64,000 nucleotides of DNA, from contig NZ_JBDZDR010000010.1 of NCBI RefSeq assembly GCF_040049255.1, positions 1-64,000 on the forward strand. The letters run 5' to 3'. The stretch is from Pseudaminobacter sp040049255. Its GTDB lineage: Bacteria > Pseudomonadota > Alphaproteobacteria > Rhizobiales > Rhizobiaceae. A program made the position numbers and the translations under genes. Below, piece by piece: positions 27,035-35,185 of this stretch. The notes under the pieces are model-generated. The model was not told where the DNA came from. It searched no databases and worked only from the letters and a program-made list of their open reading frames with translations. Numbering within the stretch: position 1 is the first letter of the stretch; the number at the start of each line of letters is the position of its first letter.

Positions 27035-28000
27035 ATGAAGATCTGCATTTTCGGCGGCGGGGCCATCGGTGGCCATATCGCCGCCCACCTCGCCAGAGAA
27101 GGCAGCCCCGAGGTCAGCGTCGTGGCACGTGGAGCGAACCTCGCGGCCATTCGGCGAAATGGACTGACGGTGCAGACGCCTCGCGAGACTTTTACCGCTC
27201 GCGTCAACGCGACCGACTGCGCCGCGGAGCTTGGCGCGCAGGATTACGTCTTCCTGACGCTGAAGGCTCATCAGCTTGACGCGGCGCTTGACGATGTTGC
27301 CAAGCTGGTCGGGCCGCAGACCGCATTGTTGCCGCCGACGACGGGTCTGCCGCATTACTTCTTCAAGGGTGGCGAGGCAGCCGACGCCATCGACCCAGGC
27401 GGGCGTCAGTCGGCGCTGATGCCGCCGGAAAAGATTCTGGGCGTTGTCTACTGGATCGGCGCCCATGGCGTGGGACCGGGTGTCATTGCGCAGGACGGCG
27501 ACAAGACCGGCTGCCCCTTGGGCGAGCTGGACGGCACCATGTCGCCCCGCGCGACGGCGTTGGCCGAACGGCTGACCGCTGCTGGCATCCCCTCAAAGGT
27601 CACGCCCAATGTGATGGGCGCGATCTGGATGAAATTCGTCAACAGCCTTTGCTGGAATCCCATCGCCGTTCTGACCCTTGCTCGCATTGGCGAAATCGCC
27701 GAAAGCGAATGCGCGCCGCTCCTGTCTGCCGTGATGGAAGAGGCCGACCGCGCCGCACGCAAGATCGGCATCGAAATACCGCAGCCGCCGGAGCGGCGCA
27801 TCGCGCTCACGACCTCGGCTGTCGCCCATAAGATGTCCATGCTTCAGGACCTCGAACATGGCCGGGCGCTGGAGCTCGATGTGCTCTGGCGCTCCATCCA
27901 GGCGATGCAGCGCCTTTCCGGCGAAGAGATGCCGCTCCTCAATTCAGTCTATGCATTGGCGCGCCTGCGGGCAAAGACCCACGCCGCCAGCCTTTCGTAA
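27035..28000 (+). CDS. Ketopantoate reductase-family NAD(P)-dependent dehydrogenase (PanE-like)
   Basis: A 321-residue dehydrogenase with the N-terminal MKICIFGGGAIGGHIAAHLA nucleotide site, the LKAHQ catalytic-lysine segment, and a C-terminal MLQDLEHGRALELD block typical of 2-dehydropantoate reductases. The ATG follows AGAGGAA. Its location 11 bases before a CoA-transferase, inside the catabolic plus-strand operon, suggests it reduces or oxidises a branched 2-keto/2-hydroxy acid rather than serving pantothenate synthesis. The true substrate is unknown. Confidence 0.88.
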   Translation: MKICIFGGGAIGGHIAAHLAREGSPEVSVVARGANLAAIRRNGLTVQTPRETFTARVNATDCAAELGAQDYVFLTLKAHQLDAALDDVAKLVGPQTALLPPTTGLPHYFFKGGEAADAIDPGGRQSALMPPEKILGVVYWIGAHGVGPGVIAQDGDKTGCPLGELDGTMSPRATALAERLTAAGIPSKVTPNVMGAIWMKFVNSLCWNPIAVLTLARIGEIAESECAPLLSAVMEEADRAARKIGIEIPQPPERRIALTTSAVAHKMSMLQDLEHGRALELDVLWRSIQAMQRLSGEEMPLLNSVYALARLRAKTHAASLS

Positions 28001-28011
28001 AAGGACCCGAA

Positions 28012-29166
28012 ATGACCGACCAAACCAACGCCGTCAGCCGCCCGCTCGAAGGCTTCCGCGTTATCGAAGCCGCGGGCTATCTCGCGGGCCCGCTCTGCGC
28101 CCATACCCTTTGCGTGCTTGGCGCCGAAGTCATCAAGGTCGAACCGCCGACGGGCGATGCCTACCGCAATGTGGGCCATGCCGTGGGCGGCAACGGCGTG
28201 ATGTGGACCAATGCCAACACCGGCAAGAAGTCGGTCGCCCTCGACCTGAAAGACCCTGCCGATCTCGCCAAGCTGAAGGAACTGATCGCGGGCGCCGATG
28301 TCTTCATCGAAACCTGGCGTCCGCGCGTATCGGCTGCGCTCGGCCTCGGCTATGAGGAAACGTCGAAGCTGAATCCGCGGCTTGTGCAGCTTTCCCTGAC
28401 GGGTTACGGCCCCGACGGCCCGCTCTCGGCCGATCCGGCCTACGACGCGATCATCCAGGGAATGGTGGGTCTGCTCGATTACGAGGCTGACGGTGGCCGT
28501 CCGCGCGCAACCAATAACTTCGTGGCCGACAAGGTCAGCGCGATCTTTGCCGCCCAGATTGTGCTTGCGGGCCTCATGCAGCGCGAGCGTACCGGCAAGG
28601 GCGTCCATCTCGAGACCTCCATGCTTGATATGATCGCGAATTATGCGTTCACGGACACGATGCACAACCGCGTCTACCTCGAGGACGGTTCGGACCAGAC
28701 CATTCTGCCGCAGCCTGTGGTCGCCACTTCCGACGGCCATATCGTGCTCTCGCCCGTGACCGGCAAGCAGCTTGGCCGCACACTCGAGGCGGTGGGCCAT
28801 CCCGAGTGGAAGGAGGAGCTGAAGCAGATCAAGAGCCGCAAGGAATCGACCGAGACTTTCTTCAAGAGGGTTGCAGGTCCGATTGCCGAAAAGCCATCGG
28901 ACTACTGGCTGGAGAAATTCCGCGAACTCGACGTGCCGGCCGGTCCGGTTCTGAAGCCCGAATCGATGCTGGAGAACCCACAGCTCGCTCACAACGAATT
29001 CTTCCAGGAATTGGAAAGCCCTGCAGGCAAGTTGCGTGTGCCGCGTTATCCGGCCCGCTTTGACGGGCTGATCCTCGCCCCATCGGCGCCCGCTCCGGCG
29101 ATCGGCGCCGACAACGGAACCGTATTCGGCGCGCGTGTCGCCGGGCTGGAGGACGCCGATGCCTGA
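28012..29166 (+). CDS. CaiB/BaiF (type III) CoA-transferase
   Basis: A 384-residue family III CoA-transferase. Asp173 in NNFVADKVSAIFAAQ occupies the catalytic position, and the N-terminal AAGYLAGPLCAHTLCVLG block is intact. ATG 28012 follows AAAAGGA. The stop overlaps the next gene, a PrpF-like isomerase, by 8 bases, so CoA transfer and double-bond isomerisation may act on connected intermediates such as itaconate- or mesaconate-type acids. This coupling is an inference from gene layout. Confidence 0.9.
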   Translation: MTDQTNAVSRPLEGFRVIEAAGYLAGPLCAHTLCVLGAEVIKVEPPTGDAYRNVGHAVGGNGVMWTNANTGKKSVALDLKDPADLAKLKELIAGADVFIETWRPRVSAALGLGYEETSKLNPRLVQLSLTGYGPDGPLSADPAYDAIIQGMVGLLDYEADGGRPRATNNFVADKVSAIFAAQIVLAGLMQRERTGKGVHLETSMLDMIANYAFTDTMHNRVYLEDGSDQTILPQPVVATSDGHIVLSPVTGKQLGRTLEAVGHPEWKEELKQIKSRKESTETFFKRVAGPIAEKPSDYWLEKFRELDVPAGPVLKPESMLENPQLAHNEFFQELESPAGKLRVPRYPARFDGLILAPSAPAPAIGADNGTVFGARVAGLEDADA

Positions 29167-30283
29167 TCCGCAGATCGGCTACCGTTCGGTCTACATGCGC
29201 GGCGGTACCAGCCGCGCATTGATCTTCCACCGGGACGACCTGCCGCCGCTCGGTCCGGAAGGAAGCCGTGCGCCGTGGGATGCGGTCTTCACCGCGGCCC
29301 TCGGCAGCCCCGACAGCGGTATGCGCCAGCTTGACGGCATGGGGGGCGGCATCTCCTCGCTGTCGAAGGTCGCTGTGGTTGGGGCCCCGAGCCGTTCGGA
29401 TGCCGACGTCGACTACACCTTTGCACAGGTGGGGGTCGACAGCCCCACCGTTGGCTACAAGGGAAACTGCGGCAACATTTCTTCCGCTATTGGCCCCTAT
29501 GCAGTTGACGAGGGGCTGGTCGCGACTGACGGCGAGGAGGCGGCCGTCCGCATCCACAACACCAATACCGGCAAGATCATCCGCGCCCGCTTTCCTCTTG
29601 TCGGGGGCAAGGCCGCAGTGAAGGGCGACTATGTCCTTCAGGGTGTCGAGGGCAGCGGGGCCGCAATCCGGCTCGACTTCCTCCAGCCGGGCGGCTCGGT
29701 CACCGGCAAGATCTTCCCGACCGGACGACTGGTCGACACCCTGGCGCTCGAGAACGGCGATATTCCCGTGACGCTGGTCGATGTTGCGAACCCGCTTGCC
29801 GTGGTCGAGGCATCGACCCTTGGCATGCGCGGCAACGAAAGCGCCTCGGAAATCGAGGGAGATAACTCGCTCATGGAGCGTTTACGCGATCTGCGCCGCA
29901 GGGCCGCTGTCGCAATGGGCGTGGCCAAGGACGACGAGGAGGCCCGCACCACGGTGGCGAACCTGCCGCTTGTGGCGATCGTCTCCCCGGCCGAGGAGGG
30001 CGCAGCGCTCCGCGCCCGCATGATCTCGGCCGACCAGCCGCACAGGGCGACGCCGTTGACAGGGGCCATGGCGCTCGCCGCAGCAAGCCGTATCAAGGGA
30101 ACGCTCGCTGAAGGGCTCTCGCATCATGGCTCGGCCGACATCGTGCGGCTGGCTCATGCTAGCGGGTTAATCGACCTGGCGTGCGAGGTGGAGGACATGG
30201 GGCTTCAAAGCCGGGTGGCCTCGGTGGGGGTCATCCGCACCGCGCGCCGCCTTATGGAAGGCCGAGTATTCATTCCAGTCTGA
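29159..30283 (+). CDS. PrpF-family isomerase (methylaconitate / 4-oxalomesaconate tautomerase-like)
   Basis: A 374-residue PrpF-family protein. YMRGGTSRALIFHRDDLP near the start, LDGMGGGISSLSKVAVV, and the active-site cysteine Cys104 in YKGNCGNISSA are all family hallmarks. Members move a double bond in tricarboxylates or dicarboxylates (PrpF: 2-methylaconitate; GalD: oxalomesaconate; Mii: 3-methylitaconate/dimethylmaleate). The start at 29159 lies inside the end of the CoA-transferase gene. With the PrpB-like lyase at 16279 it may process methylated maleate/itaconate-type ring-cleavage products. Confidence 0.88.
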   Translation: MPDPQIGYRSVYMRGGTSRALIFHRDDLPPLGPEGSRAPWDAVFTAALGSPDSGMRQLDGMGGGISSLSKVAVVGAPSRSDADVDYTFAQVGVDSPTVGYKGNCGNISSAIGPYAVDEGLVATDGEEAAVRIHNTNTGKIIRARFPLVGGKAAVKGDYVLQGVEGSGAAIRLDFLQPGGSVTGKIFPTGRLVDTLALENGDIPVTLVDVANPLAVVEASTLGMRGNESASEIEGDNSLMERLRDLRRRAAVAMGVAKDDEEARTTVANLPLVAIVSPAEEGAALRARMISADQPHRATPLTGAMALAAASRIKGTLAEGLSHHGSADIVRLAHASGLIDLACEVEDMGLQSRVASVGVIRTARRLMEGRVFIPV

Positions 30284-30353
30284 ATCACCATGGCCTTATA
30301 TTGAAACCATATTGGTCTCCCGCCCCCGCCGCAGCCTAAAAGTTCGGCAGAGG

Positions 30354-31286
30354 ATGCGGGAGGCCTATGTGAAGGACATTTCTGGCGGCGGTGACACCTT
30401 TGGACTGGAAGATCTCGTAAAGCTCGTCTGGGCCGAACAGATCGACGGGACGCTCTTTCGTGCCGCCTCGCCCGGAAACTGCACGCCGCGCGTCTATGGC
30501 GGGCAATATGTCGGCCAGGGCATCATGTGTGCAGCCCGCACCGTCGACACAGAGCGAAAGCTGCACCAGTTTTCCGGCCTCTTCATAGCTCCTGGCAAGA
30601 TTGACATTCCGCTCGAGATAAAGGTCACGAAGCTCCGCGACGGGCGCAGCTTCTCCTTGCGTCAGGTCGATTTCCTGCAAGAGGGACAGCAGATCTTCAG
30701 CGCGACCCTGTCTTTTCATGTGCCTGAGGGCGGCAGGCAGGTGCTCGGCGAATCACCGCCGCTTCCCAGGCCTCAGGGTTGGATGACCGAGGAGGAATAT
30801 CTCGCCACCATCGGCGTGGATTTGGAGGACAGCCCGCAGATATCGCTGCGCTTTTTCTCGACACTCCTGGAGCGCCGCAGTCGTTCGTGGCGAGACGAGC
30901 GGATTGACGTGTCCGCGCCGCCTTCGGCCAGTTTCTGGTCCCGCCTTGCAGGACCGCTGCCCAGGCTTGAGAGCGTTGTGCCGACGGAGTTGGAGCCGGT
31001 GCTGCATCAGGCGCTCATTGGCTATTTCTCGGATCTGGGTCTCATGGCCACGGGCGCACGCCCGCTCGGCTTCGGTGCTCGCCATCCTGCCACGCGATCG
31101 TCCTCACTCAGCCATCACATGCTCTTTCATGCCCCGCTCAGGGTGGATGAATGGTACTTCACGGCGACCACGGGGTTGGGGGTGAGCGAAGGCAGGGCGG
31201 CCGCCACGGCACGCATCTACGACGCCGATGGCAGAGCGGCGATCACCGCCACGCAGGAAGGCCTCGTCCGGCGTATCCCCCGCTAG
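30354..31286 (+). CDS. Acyl-CoA thioesterase II (TesB family)
   Basis: A double-hotdog thioesterase of about 310 residues that hydrolyses acyl-CoA to acid and CoA. The C-terminal half has the conserved YFSDLGLM aspartate, the SLSHHMLFHAP segment and the ATQEGLVRR glutamine that make up the TesB catalytic site; the N-terminal GGQYVGQGIMCAARTV is also standard. The start is ambiguous: ATG 30354, GTG 30369 (with GGGAGG) or TTG 30312. A TATTGG motif lies at 30310-30315. In this operon it may recover CoA from dead-end thioesters. Confidence 0.87.
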   Translation: MREAYVKDISGGGDTFGLEDLVKLVWAEQIDGTLFRAASPGNCTPRVYGGQYVGQGIMCAARTVDTERKLHQFSGLFIAPGKIDIPLEIKVTKLRDGRSFSLRQVDFLQEGQQIFSATLSFHVPEGGRQVLGESPPLPRPQGWMTEEEYLATIGVDLEDSPQISLRFFSTLLERRSRSWRDERIDVSAPPSASFWSRLAGPLPRLESVVPTELEPVLHQALIGYFSDLGLMATGARPLGFGARHPATRSSSLSHHMLFHAPLRVDEWYFTATTGLGVSEGRAAATARIYDADGRAAITATQEGLVRRIPR

Positions 31287-31316
31287 GCCCGGACATGCAC
31301 AAGAAGGGAGAGGAAC

Positions 31317-32972
31317 ATGGGTCGCTGGGACGACAAATTCATCCGCGCCGAGCGCAAGTGGGACAAATGGCGGATGCAGGACTATGCGCTCTCTGATCGC
31401 GTCATCCACCGCATTCTCCAAGACAAGGCCAGCCAGTACGAGGCCCGCACCGCGGTGCGCTTCCGCCACCGCGACCTGAGCTATGGCGAGCTGCATCTAG
31501 AGGTGAACCGTGCCGCCAACGGGCTGGCTTCGCTTGGCGTGAGGCCAGGCGACAAGGTCGCCATGATGATGCCGAACGGGCCGGAGTTCCTCTTCTTCTG
31601 GTTCGGCCTGAACCGAATCGGGGCGGTGAACGTGCCGATCAACGTGGCGCAGAAAGGCGAAGGGCTGGCCTACCAGATCACCGACGGCGACTGCGTGGGA
31701 CTCGTGGTCGATGCGTCATACCTGTCCAATGTCGAGGCGTTGGCCGACCGCCTGACAAGCCTGCGCCATGTCATCGTGACCGGCGAAGGGGCAGCCGAGG
31801 CCCGGGGTTGGAACGGCGTTGAATTGCTTACGCTGGACGAGGTCATGTCGGCGCCCGATACCACGCCGACAGCGGAGGTCAGCTACCGCGACCTCTCGAC
31901 CATCCTCTACACTTCCGGCACCACAGGGCGTTCCAAAGGCGTGATGATCGGTCACAACTATTGGTACGAGATCTGGGCCAATTGCGTCCGGGCCTGCCGC
32001 TACACCGAAGACGACATACTGTATACGGGCCTGCCGCTCTTCCATTCTTCGGCAAAAGGCACGACCGTCGGTCCCGCGCTACTGGCCGACGCCCAATCGG
32101 TCGTCGTCGAACGCTTCTCGGCCTCGAGGATGATGGACGACTGCCGCCATTTCGGCGCGACCGAGGCGAAGTATATCGGTGGCATCATTCCCATCATGCT
32201 CAAGCAGGCAGAACGGCCCGAGGACGGCGACAACCCGCTGCGGCTCATGGTTGGTGCTGCGGCTCCGGTCGAGCTTTGGGACGCTTTCGAAAGCCGGTTC
32301 AATACCCGTCTGCTGGAAATGTACGGCATGACCGAATGCACGGCGGCGCTGATCAACCCCTACGAGGCGCGCAGGCCCGGTTCCTGCGGCAAGCCGATCA
32401 TGGGCTGGAACGTCAAGATTGTCGACGAGAACGACTGCGAGCTCCCCGCGGGCCAGGTCGGCGAGATCGTCACCCAGCCGCAAACGCCCTGGCTTGGCAC
32501 TTCAGGCTATTACGCCAAGCCCGATGCCACGCTCGAGTTGTTCCGCAATTTCTGGATCCATACCGGAGACATGGGCAAGACCGATGAGGACGGATATTTC
32601 TACTTCGTCGACCGCAAGAAGCAGGCCCTTCGCCGGCGTGGCGAAAATATCTCGTCCTTCGAGGTCGAGGCCGTACTCAACGCCATGCCGGAAGTGCTGG
32701 AATCCTGCGTCGTGGGCGTACCGTCCGAGATGGGTGAGGATGAGGTCAAGGCGGTGATCGTGCTGAAGGAGGGCCAGTCTCTCACGCCAGGCCAGGTGAT
32801 CGACTGGTGCGTGCCGCGGATGGCCTATTTCGCCATTCCGCGCTACCTCGCTTTCCGAGCCTCGCTGCCCAAGACCCCGAGCGAAAGGGTGGAGAAGTAT
32901 CGCATCAAGGACGAAGGCGTCACACCAGATTGCTGGGACCGCGAGGCCGCCGGCATCGTGCTGGCCCGTTGA
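31317..32972 (+). CDS. ATP-dependent acyl-CoA ligase (ANL superfamily), copy 1
   Basis: A 551-residue AMP-forming acyl-CoA ligase. The ATP motif LYTSGTTGRSKGVMIGH, the YGMTECTAAL motif, the HTGDMGKTDEDGYFYFVDR hinge, GENISSFEVE and the late catalytic lysine in SERVEKYRIK are all present, so it should be active. It turns a free acid into its CoA thioester with ATP. ATG 31317 follows GAGAGGAAC. It is closely similar to the next gene, indicating a tandem duplication. The substrate acid is probably the one imported or made by the P450 steps. Confidence 0.92.
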   Translation: MGRWDDKFIRAERKWDKWRMQDYALSDRVIHRILQDKASQYEARTAVRFRHRDLSYGELHLEVNRAANGLASLGVRPGDKVAMMMPNGPEFLFFWFGLNRIGAVNVPINVAQKGEGLAYQITDGDCVGLVVDASYLSNVEALADRLTSLRHVIVTGEGAAEARGWNGVELLTLDEVMSAPDTTPTAEVSYRDLSTILYTSGTTGRSKGVMIGHNYWYEIWANCVRACRYTEDDILYTGLPLFHSSAKGTTVGPALLADAQSVVVERFSASRMMDDCRHFGATEAKYIGGIIPIMLKQAERPEDGDNPLRLMVGAAAPVELWDAFESRFNTRLLEMYGMTECTAALINPYEARRPGSCGKPIMGWNVKIVDENDCELPAGQVGEIVTQPQTPWLGTSGYYAKPDATLELFRNFWIHTGDMGKTDEDGYFYFVDRKKQALRRRGENISSFEVEAVLNAMPEVLESCVVGVPSEMGEDEVKAVIVLKEGQSLTPGQVIDWCVPRMAYFAIPRYLAFRASLPKTPSERVEKYRIKDEGVTPDCWDREAAGIVLAR

Positions 32973-32981
32973 GCTCTACCT

Positions 32982-34601
32982 GTGAGACAGGCTGAAAAGT
33001 TCCAGCGCGCCGCCCGCAGATGGGAGGAATGGCAGCCCCGCTCCTACGCGCTGGCAGACCGTTTCGTGCCGCGGATATTGGCCGACAGCGCGCGCGAGTT
33101 CCCTGACCGCATCGCCTTCCGTTTCGAGGAAGGCGATGTGAGCTTCGCGGCGCTGCAGGACGGAGCGGAGCGGATCGCAGGCGGCCTTGCGGCGCTCGGT
33201 CTTGGCGAGGGCATGCGCCTTGCGCTGATGCTGCCGAACTCGCAGGCCTTCCTTGAAAGCTGGTTCGGAGCGAATTTGATCGGCGTCACCGCTGTGCCGA
33301 TCAACACCGCGCAGCGTGGCGAGGGGCTCCGTCATCAAATCGGCCACGCCGATTGCCGCGCCATCGTCATCGACGCGGCCCACCTGACTCAACTCTCCGA
33401 GATCATCGAACGGTTGCCCCATCTGCGTCACGTGATCGTCCTTGGCGAAGAGCCCCCGCCCTGCGGCCATGCCGAGGCGTTGGACTACGAGGCGCTGCGC
33501 AGTCTGTCGCGCGGTTATCTCCCCTACAAGGGCGATCATCGTGGCCTCGCCACGATCAGCTACACCTCCGGCACGACCGGCCCCTCGAAAGGGGTGATGA
33601 TCGGCCATGGGTACTGGTACGAGATCTGGGCCGCGGCTGTGCGCTTCGCCCGGCTGGTGGACGAGGACGTCCATTACTGCGCTCTGCCATATTTCCACCT
33701 TGCAGCGCATGGCATCACCGGTCCGGTGCTTCTTACAGGGGCGAGCGCGGTGGTGCGCCGCCGCTTCAGTGCCACGCGCTTCATGGAGGATTGCCGCGAG
33801 AACGGCTGCACCACGAGCAAATATGTGGGCAGCATCATCCCCTTCCTGATGAAGCAGCCCGAATCCGCGCGCGATGCCGAGAATCCGCTCAGGCTGATGA
33901 TCGGCTCGGCTGCGCCGAAGGAACTTTTTCACGCCTTCGAGAAACGTTACGACACGCGCCTTCTCGAGCTTTACGGCATGACGGAATGCAACGCCTGCCT
34001 CGTGAACCCCTATGAGAATCGCCGGCCCGGTTCCTGCGGCAAACCTACCGAAGGGTGGGATGTGCGCATCGTCGACGATGACGACCTTGAGCTTCCGCCG
34101 GGAGCGGTGGGCGAGATCGTTGCGCGACCCCTGCGACCCTGGCTCGGGACGTCGGGATATGATGGCAATCCCGAAGCCACCCTCGAGCTGATGCGCAACC
34201 ACTGGATGCACACCGGCGATCTCGGATACCGCGATGAGGACGGGTATTTTCACTTCGTCGACCGCCGCAAGCAGGCGATCCGACGGCGAGGCGAGAACAT
34301 CTCCTCATTCGAGGTCGAGGCGGCGATCAACAGCCATGAGGCCGTGCTTGAAAGCGCTGTAGTCGGCGTGCCGTCACCGTTCGGAGAGGAAGAGGTGAAG
34401 GCGGTGGTTGTGCTCCGGAAAGGAGAGCGGCTTGCGCCCGACGCGCTCTTGGAGTGGTGCCGCGCGCGTCTACCGCGCTTTGCCGTGCCACGCTATGTCG
34501 CCTTCCGCGATGCCCTGCCCAAGACCCCTAGCCAGAGGGTCGAGAAATATCGCCTCAAGGAAGAAGGCATAACCGCAGATTGCTGGGATGGTGAGGCATA
34601 G
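32982..34601 (+). CDS. ATP-dependent acyl-CoA ligase (ANL superfamily), copy 2
   Basis: A 539-residue paralogue of the upstream ligase, starting 10 bases after its stop with GTG. It has ISYTSGTTGPSKGVMIGHG, YGMTECNACLVNPYE, HTGDLGYRDEDGYFHFVDR, GENISSFEVEA and the catalytic-lysine end SQRVEKYRLK. Both share unusual segments such as YWYEIWA and NPYE-x-RRPGSCGKP, which points to duplication followed by drift. The two may accept different stereoisomers or chain lengths. There is no strong ribosome site, so translation may depend on the upstream gene. Confidence 0.92.
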   Translation: MRQAEKFQRAARRWEEWQPRSYALADRFVPRILADSAREFPDRIAFRFEEGDVSFAALQDGAERIAGGLAALGLGEGMRLALMLPNSQAFLESWFGANLIGVTAVPINTAQRGEGLRHQIGHADCRAIVIDAAHLTQLSEIIERLPHLRHVIVLGEEPPPCGHAEALDYEALRSLSRGYLPYKGDHRGLATISYTSGTTGPSKGVMIGHGYWYEIWAAAVRFARLVDEDVHYCALPYFHLAAHGITGPVLLTGASAVVRRRFSATRFMEDCRENGCTTSKYVGSIIPFLMKQPESARDAENPLRLMIGSAAPKELFHAFEKRYDTRLLELYGMTECNACLVNPYENRRPGSCGKPTEGWDVRIVDDDDLELPPGAVGEIVARPLRPWLGTSGYDGNPEATLELMRNHWMHTGDLGYRDEDGYFHFVDRRKQAIRRRGENISSFEVEAAINSHEAVLESAVVGVPSPFGEEEVKAVVVLRKGERLAPDALLEWCRARLPRFAVPRYVAFRDALPKTPSQRVEKYRLKEEGITADCWDGEA

Positions 34602-34758
34602 GAGGGTGCTCTGGATGAAGTCGGATTTCATATTGGACCATGCCTCAGCCCGACAGTCTAATCGTTGCGGAACACCGCTTTTTGACCATGCGGGCCAGTG
34701 CCCATGGGCGACGCACGCCCGTCTTGGCGCAGACCATGACAATTGCAGGGAGACAGAA

Positions 34759-34980
34759 ATGACAGCCGATACCCGTAGGATGGTGGTCAAGATCAATGAG
34801 AGCGTCTGTGTCGGGGGCGGCCTGTGCGTCGTGTCCAGCCCTGAGGTTTTCGACCAGCGCGACAGCGACGGCGTCGTGGCGCTCAAGCAGATGTATCCAT
34901 CGCCGGACCAGCATGACGCCGTCCTGAGCGCTGTGCGCAAATGTCCCTCGCGTGCAATCCGCGTCGAATACGAAGACTAA
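34759..34980 (+). CDS. [3Fe-4S]-type ferredoxin, P450-partner kind
   Basis: A 73-residue ferredoxin. The cluster motif reads CVGGGLC (Cys-x5-Cys) with a later KCPSRAI; glycine replaces the middle cysteine of a 4Fe ferredoxin, so a [3Fe-4S] cluster is likely, as in ferredoxins that serve soluble P450s. The ATG at 34759 starts MTADTRRMVVKINE; an in-frame upstream extension lacks ferredoxin character. It stands 2 kb before the P450 at 37002-38219 in the same direction and is its likely donor. A TATTGG motif is at 34631-34636. Confidence 0.87.
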   Translation: MTADTRRMVVKINESVCVGGGLCVVSSPEVFDQRDSDGVVALKQMYPSPDQHDAVLSAVRKCPSRAIRVEYED

Positions 34981-35185
34981 TCCGACGCCAGACGGTAGGC
35001 CAACTTATCGCATTCCGAGCCAGACCCCCTCGAGGTTCCGGCTTGTGCCCGCTTCCGAAAAAGGAGCTTGGCGAGCCATAGCGTATAAGTATCGATCCAT
35101 TCCAACCGCGTAATAGCTCGGCATCATTTTCCTTCATAGCATTTCTCCCTAGCGCCCGGGAGTAGGCGCCTAAGGGAGGAAGAAA

